Source: Natronoglycomyces albus
GTDB lineage: Bacteria; Actinomycetota; Actinomycetes; Mycobacteriales; Micromonosporaceae
Direction of reading: 5' to 3'
Assembly (NCBI RefSeq): GCF_016925535.1
Contig: NZ_CP070496.1
Coordinates: 2,914,001 to 2,978,000 of the forward strand
Length of the DNA stretch: 64,000 nt
Below, piece after piece: positions 25,611 to 33,833 of this stretch (its first letter is position 1; each line of letters starts with the position of its first letter). The notes under the pieces are model-generated. The model was not told the DNA's origin and ran no database searches. It was given only the letters and a program-made list of their open reading frames with translations. The translations under genes were made by a program, and so were the position numbers.

Positions 25611-26684
25611 GTGAAACTCTCTATCGGCATCGTCGGCCTCCCTAACGTCGGCAAAAGCACCATGTTCAACGCTCTGACCCGCTCGGACATCCTGGCGGCG
25701 AATTATCCGTTCGCCACGATCGAGCCCAACGTTGGAGTGGTGGCCGTGCCCGACGACCGGCTGCCCAAGCTGGCCAAGATCTACGATTCGCAGAAGATCA
25801 TGCCCGCCACGGTCACGTTCGTCGACATCGCGGGCCTGGTGCGTGGGGCGTCCGAGGGGCAGGGCAAGGGCAACCAGTTCCTGTCCAATATCCGAGAGTC
25901 GAACGCGATCTGCCAGGTGGTGCGCGTTTTCGAGGACGGCAATGTCACTCACGTGGACGGCAAGATCTCGCCGTCGGACGACATCGAGACGATCAATACC
26001 GAGCTGATTCTGGCCGACATGCAGACGGTGGAGAAGGCGCTGGTGCGCTTGGAGAAGGAGTCGCGGGTCAAGAAGGACGTGCTGCCGAAGCTCAAGGCGG
26101 TCCAGCAGGCGCGCGACATCCTCGATAGTGGTCAGACGATCTTCGAATCCGGTATCGACACCGAGGAGATCTACGACCTGCACTTGTTGACGGCTAAGCC
26201 GTTCATCTACGTGTTCAACGTTGATGAGGGCCAGGTGGCCGATGCCGAGTTGAAGGCCAAACTGGAAGCCTTGGTCGCTCCGGCGCAGGCGGTGTTGTTG
26301 GACGCTAAGTTCGAATCGGAGCTTATCGACCTGGACGAGGACGAGGCCGCGGAGATGTTGGAGTCCACCGGCCAGTCTGAGCCGGGCCTGGACCGACTGG
26401 CCGAGGTGGGATTCTCCACCTTGGGCTTGCAGACGTATTTGACGGCCGGGCCGAAGGAAACGCGCGCCTGGACCATCCGGCAGGGGGCGACTGCTCCCGA
26501 GGCCGCTGGCGAGATTCACACCGACTTCCAACGTGGTTTCATTAAGGCCGAAGTGGTTTCCTTTGACGACCTCATGGACGCCGGAACCATGCAGGCGGCT
26601 AAGGCCGCTGGCCGGGTCCGCATGGAGGGCAAGGAATACGTGATGCAAGACGGCGACGTGGTGGAGTTTAGGTTTAACGTGTGA
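25611..26684 (+). CDS. ychF: Redox-responsive ATPase/GTPase YchF (OLA1 family)
   Basis: This 357-residue protein is the universally conserved TRAFAC-class NTPase YchF. Motifs are GLPNVGKST at 9-17 (P-loop), [16 protein letters not shown] (switch II region), a coiled-coil insert, and the C-terminal TGS domain with [19 protein letters not shown] and the terminal VEFRFNV. YchF binds ribosomes and prefers ATP in studied cases. The start is GTG at 25611. Degenerate copies of its last 20 or so bases recur downstream at 28052 and 29271. Confidence 0.95.
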   Translation: MKLSIGIVGLPNVGKSTMFNALTRSDILAANYPFATIEPNVGVVAVPDDRLPKLAKIYDSQKIMPATVTFVDIAGLVRGASEGQGKGNQFLSNIRESNAICQVVRVFEDGNVTHVDGKISPSDDIETINTELILADMQTVEKALVRLEKESRVKKDVLPKLKAVQQARDILDSGQTIFESGIDTEEIYDLHLLTAKPFIYVFNVDEGQVADAELKAKLEALVAPAQAVLLDAKFESELIDLDEDEAAEMLESTGQSEPGLDRLAEVGFSTLGLQTYLTAGPKETRAWTIRQGATAPEAAGEIHTDFQRGFIKAEVVSFDDLMDAGTMQAAKAAGRVRMEGKEYVMQDGDVVEFRFNV

Positions 26685-26686
26685 CG
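26660..26686 (+). repeat. ychF 3'-end repeat, copy A (within ychF)
   Basis: GGTGGAGTTTAGGTTTAACG begins this 27-base segment, which encodes the last residues and stop of YchF. Two degenerate direct copies are at 28052-28078 and 29271-29297. Copy A matches copy B at about 22 of 27 positions. It may be the chromosomal target of repeated insertions. Confidence 0.7.
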
Positions 26687-26702
26687 ACTACGGGCCGTGT
26701 GG

Positions 26703-27275
26703 TCAGGGCAGGTCGAGCCGCATGAGAACACGCGGGAATCCGTTCAGAACGGATCTGGTCTCCGAGACCTGGGCGAACCCGGCGCGCTCGAACAGCGCCT
26801 TGGTGCCGACGTACGCCATGGTCTGATCGACACGCTCGCCGCGGTTGTCGACGGGGTATCCCTCGATCGCCGGTGCGCCTCGTTCCCGCGCGTATGCGAC
26901 CGCTCCGTTGATGAGCGCGTGCATCACACCCTGCTTCCGGTGGCCGGGGCGCACCCGGAAGCACCATAGCGACCAGACGTCGAGATCGTCGATGTGTGGG
27001 ATGAGCCGGTTGCGGGTGAAGCTCGTCTCGCGCCTGGGGTGCAGAGCTGCCCATCCCACCGGCTCCGCGTCGCGATAGGCGATGACGCCGGGCGGTGGAT
27101 CCTGCGCGCACAGCTCGCGCACCTTCTCGGCGCGTGCGGTTCCGCGCAGCGCGTTGTTCTGCTTGCTGCCGACCCGATAGCTCAAGCAAAAGCACACGTT
27201 CGACGTCGGCTTCTTCGGCCCCACGAGCGCGGCGACGTCGTCGAAGTCCACCGCGGGAAGTACTTCAAACCTCAT
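26703..27275 (-). CDS. GNAT-family N-acetyltransferase
   Basis: This protein of about 190 residues (start ATG 27275) has the GNAT acetyl-CoA site VWSLWCFRVRPGHRKQGVMHALI (split around residues 93-115, with RPGHRKQG as the Q/RxxGxG-like loop) and a late ALFERAGFAQV block. An N-terminal segment, SNVCFCLSYRVGS, is a Cys-containing feature seen in a GNAT subgroup. The substrate is unknown. Its stop lies 18 bases after the ychF stop in the opposite orientation, between repeat copies A and B. Confidence 0.8.
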   Translation of the reverse strand: MRFEVLPAVDFDDVAALVGPKKPTSNVCFCLSYRVGSKQNNALRGTARAEKVRELCAQDPPPGVIAYRDAEPVGWAALHPRRETSFTRNRLIPHIDDLDVWSLWCFRVRPGHRKQGVMHALINGAVAYARERGAPAIEGYPVDNRGERVDQTMAYVGTKALFERAGFAQVSETRSVLNGFPRVLMRLDLP

Positions 27276-27284
27276 TCCTGAAGT

Positions 27285-28030
27285 ATGCCCGCTACCACTG
27301 ACGCTCGCGGCCGGTCGGCGGACCACCTTTCGGCAGCGGCAACGACCTTGCCCAGCGCCATGGGTGGGTTCACACGTGGGCACCTGGCTCCTACGGACGT
27401 TGGGCGTGGGCTGGACGTGCCGGTACCGATGGGGCGAGACTCTCAAGGGCGGATTGTCACGGAGTTCGTTGACGGGGTTGTCGCGAGTGACGGTCGGCCC
27501 CTGACTCATGCCCAGCTGCGACAGGTCGAAGGGACGGTCAGGGCCATCCACGACGCGAATGAGGAGCTCGACGCCGCAGGCCTAGGGCTCGATCCTGCGC
27601 TCATACCGGTGTCCGCGCCCGACCTGGTATGCCTTGGGGACCTCACACCATGGAATCTCGTATTGAGGGAGCGATCGGTGTCTATCGATTGGAGTGGTGC
27701 TGCCGCGAGTACCCGGCTGTGGGACCTTGCGTACTCCGCGCAGGCGTACACGCTCAACGATGCGTCCCTCGATCCGGATGCGTCCGCACAGGCACTCCGC
27801 GCGTTCGTCGACGGATATCGTGCGGACGCCGAAGCGCGCAGCGCTCTTCCAGAGACGCTCGCGCAACGATCCTGGGCGATGGTCGAGTTGCTTCGAGATG
27901 ATGATCGCGACGGCGTGGAACCTTGGGGACCATGTTCCTAGAGGGCCACGGCGAGCATTGGCCAGTGGCCGCTGAGTATGTGGAGCGTGGCAAGGATCTG
28001 TGGCACAACGCGATCCGGGTTCACGTGTGA
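27285..28030 (+). pseudogene. Decayed aminoglycoside-phosphotransferase-like gene
   Basis: The open frame 27285-27941 contains an APH-type core: VCLGDLTPWNLVL (catalytic loop with Asp and Asn) and SIDWSGAAASTRLWDLAY (metal Asp region). It ends EPWGPCS, where a one-base shift near 27928 (in a G run) opens the expected family end MFLEGHGEHWPVAAEYVERG, which continues to TGA 28030. Upstream, residues resembling the family (APWVGSHVGTWLLRTL) lie in another frame around 27350-27405, so a second shift and loss of the true start are likely. It probably makes no functional kinase. It lies between repeat copies A and B. Confidence 0.75.
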
Positions 28031-28051
28031 TGGCCTTCCCTGCCCGAACGC

Positions 28052-28078
28052 GGTGGAGTTTAGATTCAACGTCTAGCG
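28052..28078 (+). repeat. ychF 3'-end repeat, copy B
   Basis: The segment begins GGTGGAGTTTAGATTCAACG and would still encode VEFRFNV followed by TAG in the matching frame, exactly like the end of ychF. It is intergenic, 21 bases after the restored stop of the decayed kinase gene. Similarity does not extend upstream of the GGTGGAG start. Confidence 0.7.
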
Positions 28079-28432
28079 TTATTGGCAAGCTTCGTAATTC
28101 GCTGGTCATGTGAGCAGATTGTTCGACTTCCCAAGCACCGAACGGATCTGGCGCAAGCGGCGAGGCAAGGACGTCAACCGAGTTTTGCAGCGGACAACCT
28201 TGCGAAAGTTGGAGTTGGTCCACGCTTCCACTGGCGTGGGGGACTTCGGATCCTTCCGGTGAATCGACCGTAGTGGTAGCCGGGCGATCGACATAGGCAG
28301 CACAGTATTCGCGTGAACGCTCAGTGTCCCATGTACTTCGTCGGGAATGAAGGAAGCGCAGTAGCTGCCTAACTCATCGATTACCTCTGACCTGGTCGAA
28401 GTGACCACGCTGGCGCGGGCGACAATACGCGT
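28079..28432. other. Gene-free interval before the carbamoyltransferase homologue
   Basis: No gene is supported in these 354 bases; the long minus-strand frame here is a shadow that continues into the next gene. GACAAT at 28421-28426 lies six bases ahead of the next ATG and could be a -10 of a leaderless transcript, although no -35 is evident. Confidence 0.4.
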
Positions 28433-29251
28433 ATGAGGCATATGTTGTCGCTGCGCGACTGGACGCGAGAGGACCTCTACGAGCTGTTCGAGCGCACGAG
28501 TGGCTATGTGGCGGAGGTTGGGAAGCAGTTCGACGGCGCCGTGGCGATGTTCTTCCCCGCGTCGAGTTTGCGTACCCGGTTCGCCTTCGAACGAGGTGCG
28601 GCGCAAATGGGACTCCAGCCGATCCTCTTCCCACCAGAGTGCCTCGACAAGCCGGAAGACCTGATCGATGTCGTCGGTTACCTCGCCCAATGGGCCAGTC
28701 TTGCCGTCGTGCGCCATCCGGACATCGCCGTGCTGGAACGCATGGCGGTCGCGAACGCGCTGCCGGTGGTAAACGCGATGACGGAGGTGAACCATCCGTG
28801 CGAGGTGCTTTCGGACTTGTACGCCTTGTCACGGGAGGTCAATGCGCTGGAGGTGCGCTACTTGTTCGTGGGCGCGGACGGGAACATCGCGAGGGCATGG
28901 TGGGAGGCCAGCCAAGCATTCGACCTCGACATCCGTCAAAGCTGCCCGGCTGCTCTCCGAGTTTCCGGTATGCCATGGGAGGAAGATCTACGCCAGGCGA
29001 TCACGACAGCTGACGTGGTCATCACAGACGGGCCCGGAATCCATGCGGAGGAACTCACCGCTTACCGGATGACGGCGGCCCTCCTCGAGGGCGGGCCCAG
29101 CGGGATCCGGCTCGCGCCGTGCCCTCCATTCGTGAGAGGGAGGGAAGTTAGCGCGGATGCCATCGACCATCCGGCCTTCGTGGGATACGGCTTTAAGCGA
29201 TACCTCAAGCCAGTGCAACAGGCCGTAATGTCCTTGGCAATTGCGCCGTAG
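28433..29251 (+). CDS. Ornithine/aspartate carbamoyltransferase homologue of unknown substrate
   Basis: This 272-residue protein has the carbamoyl-phosphate loop SSLRTRFAFERGAAQMG at about 44-60 and the HPCEVLSDLYAL motif at 121-132 (HPxQ/ExLxD). The C-terminal substrate motif HCLP of ornithine carbamoyltransferases is replaced by LAPCPPFVRGREVS. At 272 residues it is shorter than the usual 300-330. No arginine or pyrimidine gene is adjacent, so an accessory role is more likely than housekeeping. It lies between repeat copies B and C, between a decayed kinase and a GNAT gene. Confidence 0.8.
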   Translation: MRHMLSLRDWTREDLYELFERTSGYVAEVGKQFDGAVAMFFPASSLRTRFAFERGAAQMGLQPILFPPECLDKPEDLIDVVGYLAQWASLAVVRHPDIAVLERMAVANALPVVNAMTEVNHPCEVLSDLYALSREVNALEVRYLFVGADGNIARAWWEASQAFDLDIRQSCPAALRVSGMPWEEDLRQAITTADVVITDGPGIHAEELTAYRMTAALLEGGPSGIRLAPCPPFVRGREVSADAIDHPAFVGYGFKRYLKPVQQAVMSLAIAP

Positions 29252-29270
29252 GTTGCATCGGCCACAAACC

Positions 29271-29297
29271 GGTGGAGTTTGGACTCAACGTCTTGGG
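29271..29297 (+). repeat. ychF 3'-end repeat, copy C
   Basis: The segment begins GGTGGAGTTTGGACTCAACG, intergenic and 19 bases after the carbamoyltransferase stop. It matches copy B at about 23 of 27 positions, and similarity between B and C continues a little further (GTTA). The ychF stop codon is not preserved here (TTG). Confidence 0.65.
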
Positions 29298-29363
29298 TTA
29301 CTCGATAGACGACGTGACTTTGTCAAGCTCAAATCGCCTTGACTGGGTTGGGACAATGCGTTC

Positions 29364-29912
29364 ATGACCCTCCCAACCCCAACCTTGGACACCGAGCGGT
29401 TGCTATTGCGTCCGTTCACCGACACCGACGCCGACGATCTCTTCGCGTTGCAAAGCGATGCCGACGTCGTGCGCTATTGGGACTCCCCACCATGGACCGA
29501 TAGAGTATCGACCGTGCGGTTTTTGGCCAGTTGCGAAAAGATGGCCGCCGACGGCAGCGGTGCCCGCGTGGTGATCGAACGTAAATCTGACCAAGCTTTT
29601 GTCGGCTGGTGCACCTTCAACAGCTGGAATCCCACCTTTCGAAGCGCCTCTTTGGGCTATTGCCTCGCCCGGACGGCTTGGGGGCACGGCTATGCCACGG
29701 AGGCGGCGCGGGTGCTGCTCCAATGGGCCTTCGACACGCTCGACCTAAACCGGGTTCAGGCTGAAGCAGACACCCGTAACGTGGCCTCGGCCCGGGTGCT
29801 GGAGAAGCTCGGCTTCCTCCATGAGGGGACCTTGCGGGAGGACTGCATAGTCAATGGCGACGTGTCGGACTCTTGGGTGTACGGCCTGCTGCGGCGCGAC
29901 TGGGCAGGCTAA
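29364..29912 (+). CDS. RimJ/RimL-type GNAT acetyltransferase
   Basis: This 182-residue protein shows the RimJ/RimL pattern: LDTERLLLRPFTDTDADDLF at the N-terminus, LGYCLARTAWGHGYATEAAR for acetyl-CoA binding (about 97-116), and VASARVLEKLGFLHEGTLRE near the end. It probably acetylates a protein N-terminus or a small amine; the target is unknown. GACAAT lies six bases before the ATG, similar to the carbamoyltransferase gene. Confidence 0.87.
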   Translation: MTLPTPTLDTERLLLRPFTDTDADDLFALQSDADVVRYWDSPPWTDRVSTVRFLASCEKMAADGSGARVVIERKSDQAFVGWCTFNSWNPTFRSASLGYCLARTAWGHGYATEAARVLLQWAFDTLDLNRVQAEADTRNVASARVLEKLGFLHEGTLREDCIVNGDVSDSWVYGLLRRDWAG

Positions 29913-30025
29913 ACGTACGAGCCAGACTTCGCGATCTATCCGGTGCTAACGGCGATAAGGCGTACGGTCTCTAGGGTCGCCAAGATGATCTGTCGATGCC
30001 CTGAGCAGACGTCTCCCCAATGAGC

Positions 30026-30060
30026 TGTTGCTCGTGTCAGCCGAGCCGACACGAGCAACA
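30026..30060. terminator. Bidirectional terminator between GNAT and ridA-like genes
   Basis: A perfect 13-bp stem (TGTTGCTCGTGTC at 30026-30038 with its complement at 30048-30060) and a 9-base loop lies between convergent genes. Confidence 0.8.
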
Positions 30061-30075
30061 AGAGTGGCCACGTCC

Positions 30076-30471
30076 TTAGGCGACGGCGGTTCCTTCGAGT
30101 TCGATCATTTGGCCGGGGATCGCCAGCCGATTCACCTCGAGCATGGTGGTCGTCGGGGCCACTCCTGCGGCCCCCAACCGCGACGCCAGTACCCCGTAGT
30201 GCGGGAACAGCGCGTCAACGTCAGTGGCGTAGACGTTGAGGCGCACCAGGTTCGCCAACGACATACCGGCCTCGGCGAGCACAGCTTCCAGGTTGTCCAC
30301 TGCCAGCGCTAGCTGGGCGGCGATGTCTCCGTCGTGTTCGGGTTTCCCCTCCTTGCTCATGGCGGTCTGTCCCGAAATGTAGAGGGTCCGGGTCTGTCCG
30401 GTGACGACCTCGCCCTGGTTGAATCCCATCTCCAACGACCACGTCACCGGGTTGACTGCTGTACGTTCCAT
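30076..30471 (-). CDS. RidA/YjgF-family protein
   Basis: This protein of about 131 residues resembles RidA deaminases that clear reactive enamine/imine intermediates, although many relatives have other roles. TRTLYISGQTAM, DIAAQLALAVDNLEAVLAEAGMS (split) and the C-terminal PTTTMLEVNRLAIPGQMIE block follow the family. The catalytic-site Arg normally found in xxNRxRLxVPE-like segments is not obvious, so it may belong to a divergent group. The ATG at 30471 follows AATGGAGTGGC. It is divergent from a WYL regulator gene, with a small palindrome between them. Confidence 0.82.
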   Translation of the reverse strand: MERTAVNPVTWSLEMGFNQGEVVTGQTRTLYISGQTAMSKEGKPEHDGDIAAQLALAVDNLEAVLAEAGMSLANLVRLNVYATDVDALFPHYGVLASRLGAAGVAPTTTMLEVNRLAIPGQMIELEGTAVA

Positions 30472-30555
30472 TGCCACTCCATTCGTTGCCAACGCCCGGC
30501 GGTCTGGTGGCCACCGTCTTCAACGTGAGCAAAAGCCAGTCTTCCAATAAATCAC

Positions 30556-30568
30556 GACACCTTGTGTC
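30556..30568. promoter_or_regulatory. Candidate operator between ridA-like and WYL regulator genes
   Basis: GACAC-CTT-GTGTC is a 5-bp-arm palindrome located 25 bases ahead of the regulator ATG and 85 bases ahead of the ridA-like start. Its position fits autoregulation by the WYL protein. The arms are short, so chance cannot be excluded. Confidence 0.35.
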
Positions 30569-30592
30569 ATGTTTTTTGGTAAGAATGAGGCT

Positions 30593-31561
30593 ATGCGTGC
30601 GGATCGGTTGGTCTCGCTGGTGCTGCTGCTGCGCCAGCGCGGCCGGATGACTGCGGACGAGCTGGCCGGTGAGCTGGAGGTGTCCGCTCGGACCGTACTG
30701 CGCGATATCGATTCTCTGTCGACGGCGGGTGTCCCGGTCTATGCCGATCGCGGGCGACATGGTGGGTTCTCGCTGCTACCTGGCTTTCGCACCGAACTCA
30801 CTGGCTTGAATCATGAGGAGGCTTTGGCGCTTCTGACTGCTGGATCGGGGCGCGGTGAACAGGTCTTCGGCCTCAGCACCGCGCTGGCCTCAGCAATGCG
30901 CAAGGTGGTCGACGCCCTGCCCGAGGGGCATCGATCGAACCTTGACGAGGCCTCTATGCGGTTCCTGGTCGAGCCGGAAACCGATCTGCTGTCGCGACGT
31001 GAGGCTTCGGAGGAAGTGGCGGGTGCGGTGATGGCCCAGGTCCGACGGGCGGTACTCACTGGGCATAAGCTCCGTTTTCTCTACGCCGCGCCGGATAAGG
31101 AACCCCGCTGGCACACCGTTGACCCCATCGGTCTGGTCACTGTTCGCGGCCGGACCTACTTGCTGGCTACCAAATCCGATGCGGATCGCACCTATCGTCT
31201 GTCGCGCGTGTTGGAGGCCGAAGAGCTAAGTGAGCCTGCGGAACGTCGAGGGCAGGTTGACCTGGACCGCATCTGGGCCGAACGTAGCGCACGGTTTCTC
31301 TCTAAGAACCATCTTTCGGTGCTGGTGCGGGTCAACCCCACGCGGCAAGATGAGCTACTGAAAACAGCGCGGGCCGTCCGAGCCCAGGAGCGTGAGGCTG
31401 ACGGCTGGGTTCGGCTGGAGGTAACCTTTGAAGATCTGCGGCACGCGGTTTGGGCGTTGTGGCAGCTTGACACCGATGCCGAGGTTCTCGCCCCCGATTC
31501 GTTGCGCTCCGCCTTGCGGGACCGGGCTGCCGCCCTTGTCTTCCGCTATGAGGGCTCCTGA
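30593..31561 (+). CDS. WYL-domain transcriptional regulator
   Basis: This protein of about 322 residues has an N-terminal HTH_11-type helix-turn-helix (RMTADELAGELEVSARTVLRDI, split over about 18-39), a middle region and a WYL domain at about 135-215 (TGHKLRFLYAA, WHTVDPIGLVTVRGRTYLLA, YRLSRV), then a WCX-like C-terminus. Such regulators sense small ligands or nucleic acid. The ATG at 30593 follows AATGAGG; an ATG at 30569 would add eight residues. It is divergent from the ridA-like gene and could control it. Confidence 0.88.
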   Translation: MRADRLVSLVLLLRQRGRMTADELAGELEVSARTVLRDIDSLSTAGVPVYADRGRHGGFSLLPGFRTELTGLNHEEALALLTAGSGRGEQVFGLSTALASAMRKVVDALPEGHRSNLDEASMRFLVEPETDLLSRREASEEVAGAVMAQVRRAVLTGHKLRFLYAAPDKEPRWHTVDPIGLVTVRGRTYLLATKSDADRTYRLSRVLEAEELSEPAERRGQVDLDRIWAERSARFLSKNHLSVLVRVNPTRQDELLKTARAVRAQEREADGWVRLEVTFEDLRHAVWALWQLDTDAEVLAPDSLRSALRDRAAALVFRYEGS

Positions 31562-31784
31562 CTTTGGCTATGGCCGCGGGCTCTCTCGATGGGAAATGCG
31601 GCCGCCACTTCTAGGGGCAGCGCGGTCAGATGGTTTTTAGACTCGGTGGTTCGGGTGTTCCACGCACAGGACAGTCGTGAGTCGCCGCGACCGGGCACCT
31701 CAATGGAGAGCCTGCCGGGAGTGTCACCTTTTCAAGCTAGTCTCTTGATGTAACCAGCTCTAACTGACCCAAGAGGAGTCCATA

Positions 31785-32366
31785 ATGGGCAAGCTTGTGG
31801 TGTGGAATGTCATTTCGGTCGATGGGTATTTCGAAGGAGACCAGCGGTGGGATCTGCGGCTCCATGAACATATCTGGGGTGAGGACTTGCGCCAGTTGAG
31901 TCTGCGAATCGGGCAAGAGGCGGGGCTACTCGTTTTCGGGCGGACCACCTATGAGGGGATGGCCTCTCATTGGTCGACCGACACGACCGAGTCGGAGATC
32001 GCCCAGTACATGAACGCCATTCCCAAGCTCGTGGCCTCCCGTACTCTGACCGATCCGCAGTGGAACAACACCGAGGCCACCTCAGACCCCATCGGAGATT
32101 TGCAGCGCCGCAAGCGACTGGACGACCGCCCCATTTACGTCTTCGGCAGCGCGAATCTGGTGGACTCTTTGCTTGCGGCCGATCTGGTCGACGAACTATT
32201 GCTCGGCGTCGCACCGGTGGTGCTTGGTTCCGGAACACCACATTTCAAACACGGTGCCGCTAAACGTCCGCTCAGTCTCATCGAGTCCCGCCCCCTTGAT
32301 ACTGGCGGCGTCCTGCTTCGCTATCGGGTCTCCCATGTGCCAGCCGCGTCAGCGTCCGACCAGTGA
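31785..32366 (+). CDS. Dihydrofolate-reductase-fold (RibD C-terminal-like) protein
   Basis: This 193-residue protein has the DHFR/RibD_C pattern: LVVWNVISVDGYFEG at the N-terminus, GLLVFGRTTYEGMASHW, PKLVASRTL, a nucleotide-binding IYVFGSANLVDSLLAADLVDEL region, and LGVAPVVLGSGTPHF. Family members are NAD(P)H-dependent reductases with mostly unknown substrates. AAGAGGAG precedes the ATG. No riboflavin or folate gene is adjacent. Confidence 0.86.
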   Translation: MGKLVVWNVISVDGYFEGDQRWDLRLHEHIWGEDLRQLSLRIGQEAGLLVFGRTTYEGMASHWSTDTTESEIAQYMNAIPKLVASRTLTDPQWNNTEATSDPIGDLQRRKRLDDRPIYVFGSANLVDSLLAADLVDELLLGVAPVVLGSGTPHFKHGAAKRPLSLIESRPLDTGGVLLRYRVSHVPAASASDQ

Positions 32367-32494
32367 CCATTACGGCCCTGGATGTAGCCGCATTGTGCGC
32401 ATGTCGATGATCGGGCTGGAACGTTTGCCCTCAGGCGGCTGTTCCCCGGTCACCCGCTCCACACCGTTGGTTTCGGCGTTTGCGGGGCGCGAGG

Positions 32495-32842
32495 TTAGGC
32501 GTCTGCCGAGCCCTCTCGGTAGATCTTGGCGCGAGCAATCTTGCCGTCTACCACGTCAAAGACAGCGATGAGGGCGGCTGTGCGTTCGTTGCCCTCGTGC
32601 GTCCAAGTCTCGGTCATTTCAGCTGCGACCGTGTCGCCTCCGTCAATGATGCGGTGGAGGCGCAAGTGCGGGGTGAGGCCTTCCATCGCGGTGGTGAAGA
32701 ACTCGCGCAGCTGCCCTTCGGGGACGGTGTATTGCCCGGTCACCCAGGTGGCGTCCGGGGTGAAGTCGACCAGTAGCGCCTCGGGATCTGCGGCGTTGAA
32801 CGATGCGACGTGGCGGTGGATAAGTTCCTCGGATGTGCTCAT
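32495..32842 (-). CDS. SnoaL/NTF2-like protein
   Basis: This 115-residue protein has the small cone-shaped SnoaL/NTF2 fold pattern: HRHVASFNAADPEALLVDFT, then the W-containing FTPDATWVTGQYTVPEG, and a C-terminal FDVVDGKIARAKIYRE. Members are isomerases, hydratases or binding proteins; the substrate is not predictable. It faces the DHFR-like gene. Confidence 0.83.
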   Translation of the reverse strand: MSTSEELIHRHVASFNAADPEALLVDFTPDATWVTGQYTVPEGQLREFFTTAMEGLTPHLRLHRIIDGGDTVAAEMTETWTHEGNERTAALIAVFDVVDGKIARAKIYREGSADA

Positions 32843-32959
32843 GCGCCCATTATGTCAACGAATGCTCAGTCCGTCATATGGTTATTTTCCAGTGAGCACC
32901 GGCAACCCTCGTTCCATAGCCGATGGCCCGGCCGGGTTTGTTGCACAGCGTGCCGGCCG

Positions 32960-33778
32960 TCATTCCCAGGTCGCGCTGTCCGGATCTACTCCGTTAGCCT
33001 GCGCGTTTGCACGGATCACGTCATGAAACCACAGAGTGAGGCCCGGCCCCAACGCGTCGTAGTACTCCGTGTAGCCGGGCTCCTCGGCGAACATGTGCCC
33101 CAGGCACACCTGCATCGCGTGGGTGCAGTCGAAGTGGCGCGACATCATGGCCCGGTGTCGTTCGGCCAGCGCGTTCGCTTCCGCCGAACCGGGCGAGACA
33201 TTGGCGCGCTTCGCCTCAACCAGATCGGCGTTGAACGCGTGGGACTCGGTGGCGATGATCTTCCAGTCCTCACGTGTCCGGTTGGCGGCGCGCTCGGCAT
33301 ACTGTTTCCACTGGGCGTTGCCGCCCCAGCGTTCCTCGGCCTGGTCCGCCCAGGCCGGGTCCCAGTCGTTGCCGAAGATCTCGACCTGTTCCTCGGGGCT
33401 CAGGCGGATGCCGGTGGCGGAAGCTTCCATCATGCGGTCGACCGCGCCGACCATGTCTTGCAAACGGGAGATGCGCTCGACCAGCTGCGAACGTTGTTTC
33501 CGCAGCTGGTCTTGCACGTCCGCGTTCGGGTCGTCTAGGACGTGTTTGATGTCGGCGAGGATGAAGCCCAGCTCGCGGTAGACCAGCACCCGGTGGATTC
33601 GGGCGACGTCCTCATCGGAGTACACGCGATACCCCGCCCACGTGCGGTTACTCGGACGCACCAACCCGATGTCGTCCCAGTGGTGCAAGGTTCGGACGCT
33701 GACGCCGACGAGCGCCGCCAACCGGCCAACCGTGAGCCGCTCAGTATCGGTCTCTGGCTGAAAGGGTTCCCGCCTCAT
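32960..33778 (-). CDS. MerR-family regulator with TipAS drug-sensor domain
   Basis: This protein of about 272 residues has an N-terminal MerR winged helix (LTVGRLAALVGVSVRTLHHW at about 15-34, GYRVYSDEDVARI), a coiled-coil dimer helix (about 80-120) and a TipAS domain of about 130 residues (EQVEIFGNDWDPAW..., AERHRAMMSRHFDCTHAMQV). TipA-type proteins bind peptide antibiotics and activate promoters with an over-long spacer. Just such a promoter lies upstream of the VOC gene at 34.3 kb. The VOC stop and this ATG are 55 bases apart in the same direction, so the pair probably forms an autoregulated operon. Confidence 0.9.
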   Translation of the reverse strand: MRREPFQPETDTERLTVGRLAALVGVSVRTLHHWDDIGLVRPSNRTWAGYRVYSDEDVARIHRVLVYRELGFILADIKHVLDDPNADVQDQLRKQRSQLVERISRLQDMVGAVDRMMEASATGIRLSPEEQVEIFGNDWDPAWADQAEERWGGNAQWKQYAERAANRTREDWKIIATESHAFNADLVEAKRANVSPGSAEANALAERHRAMMSRHFDCTHAMQVCLGHMFAEEPGYTEYYDALGPGLTLWFHDVIRANAQANGVDPDSATWE

Positions 33779-33833
33779 CACCCGAATGTATCGCACCGGC
33801 GGGAAAACGACACGGTTCACAGCAGCTCGGCAC

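Noticed and set aside
28421-29357. Shared GACAAT-N6-ATG arrangement before the carbamoyltransferase (28421) and GNAT (29352) genes as a common leaderless promoter
   Set aside because: Neither has a -35 element at a proper distance and the hexamer deviates from TANNNT, so two matches may be chance.
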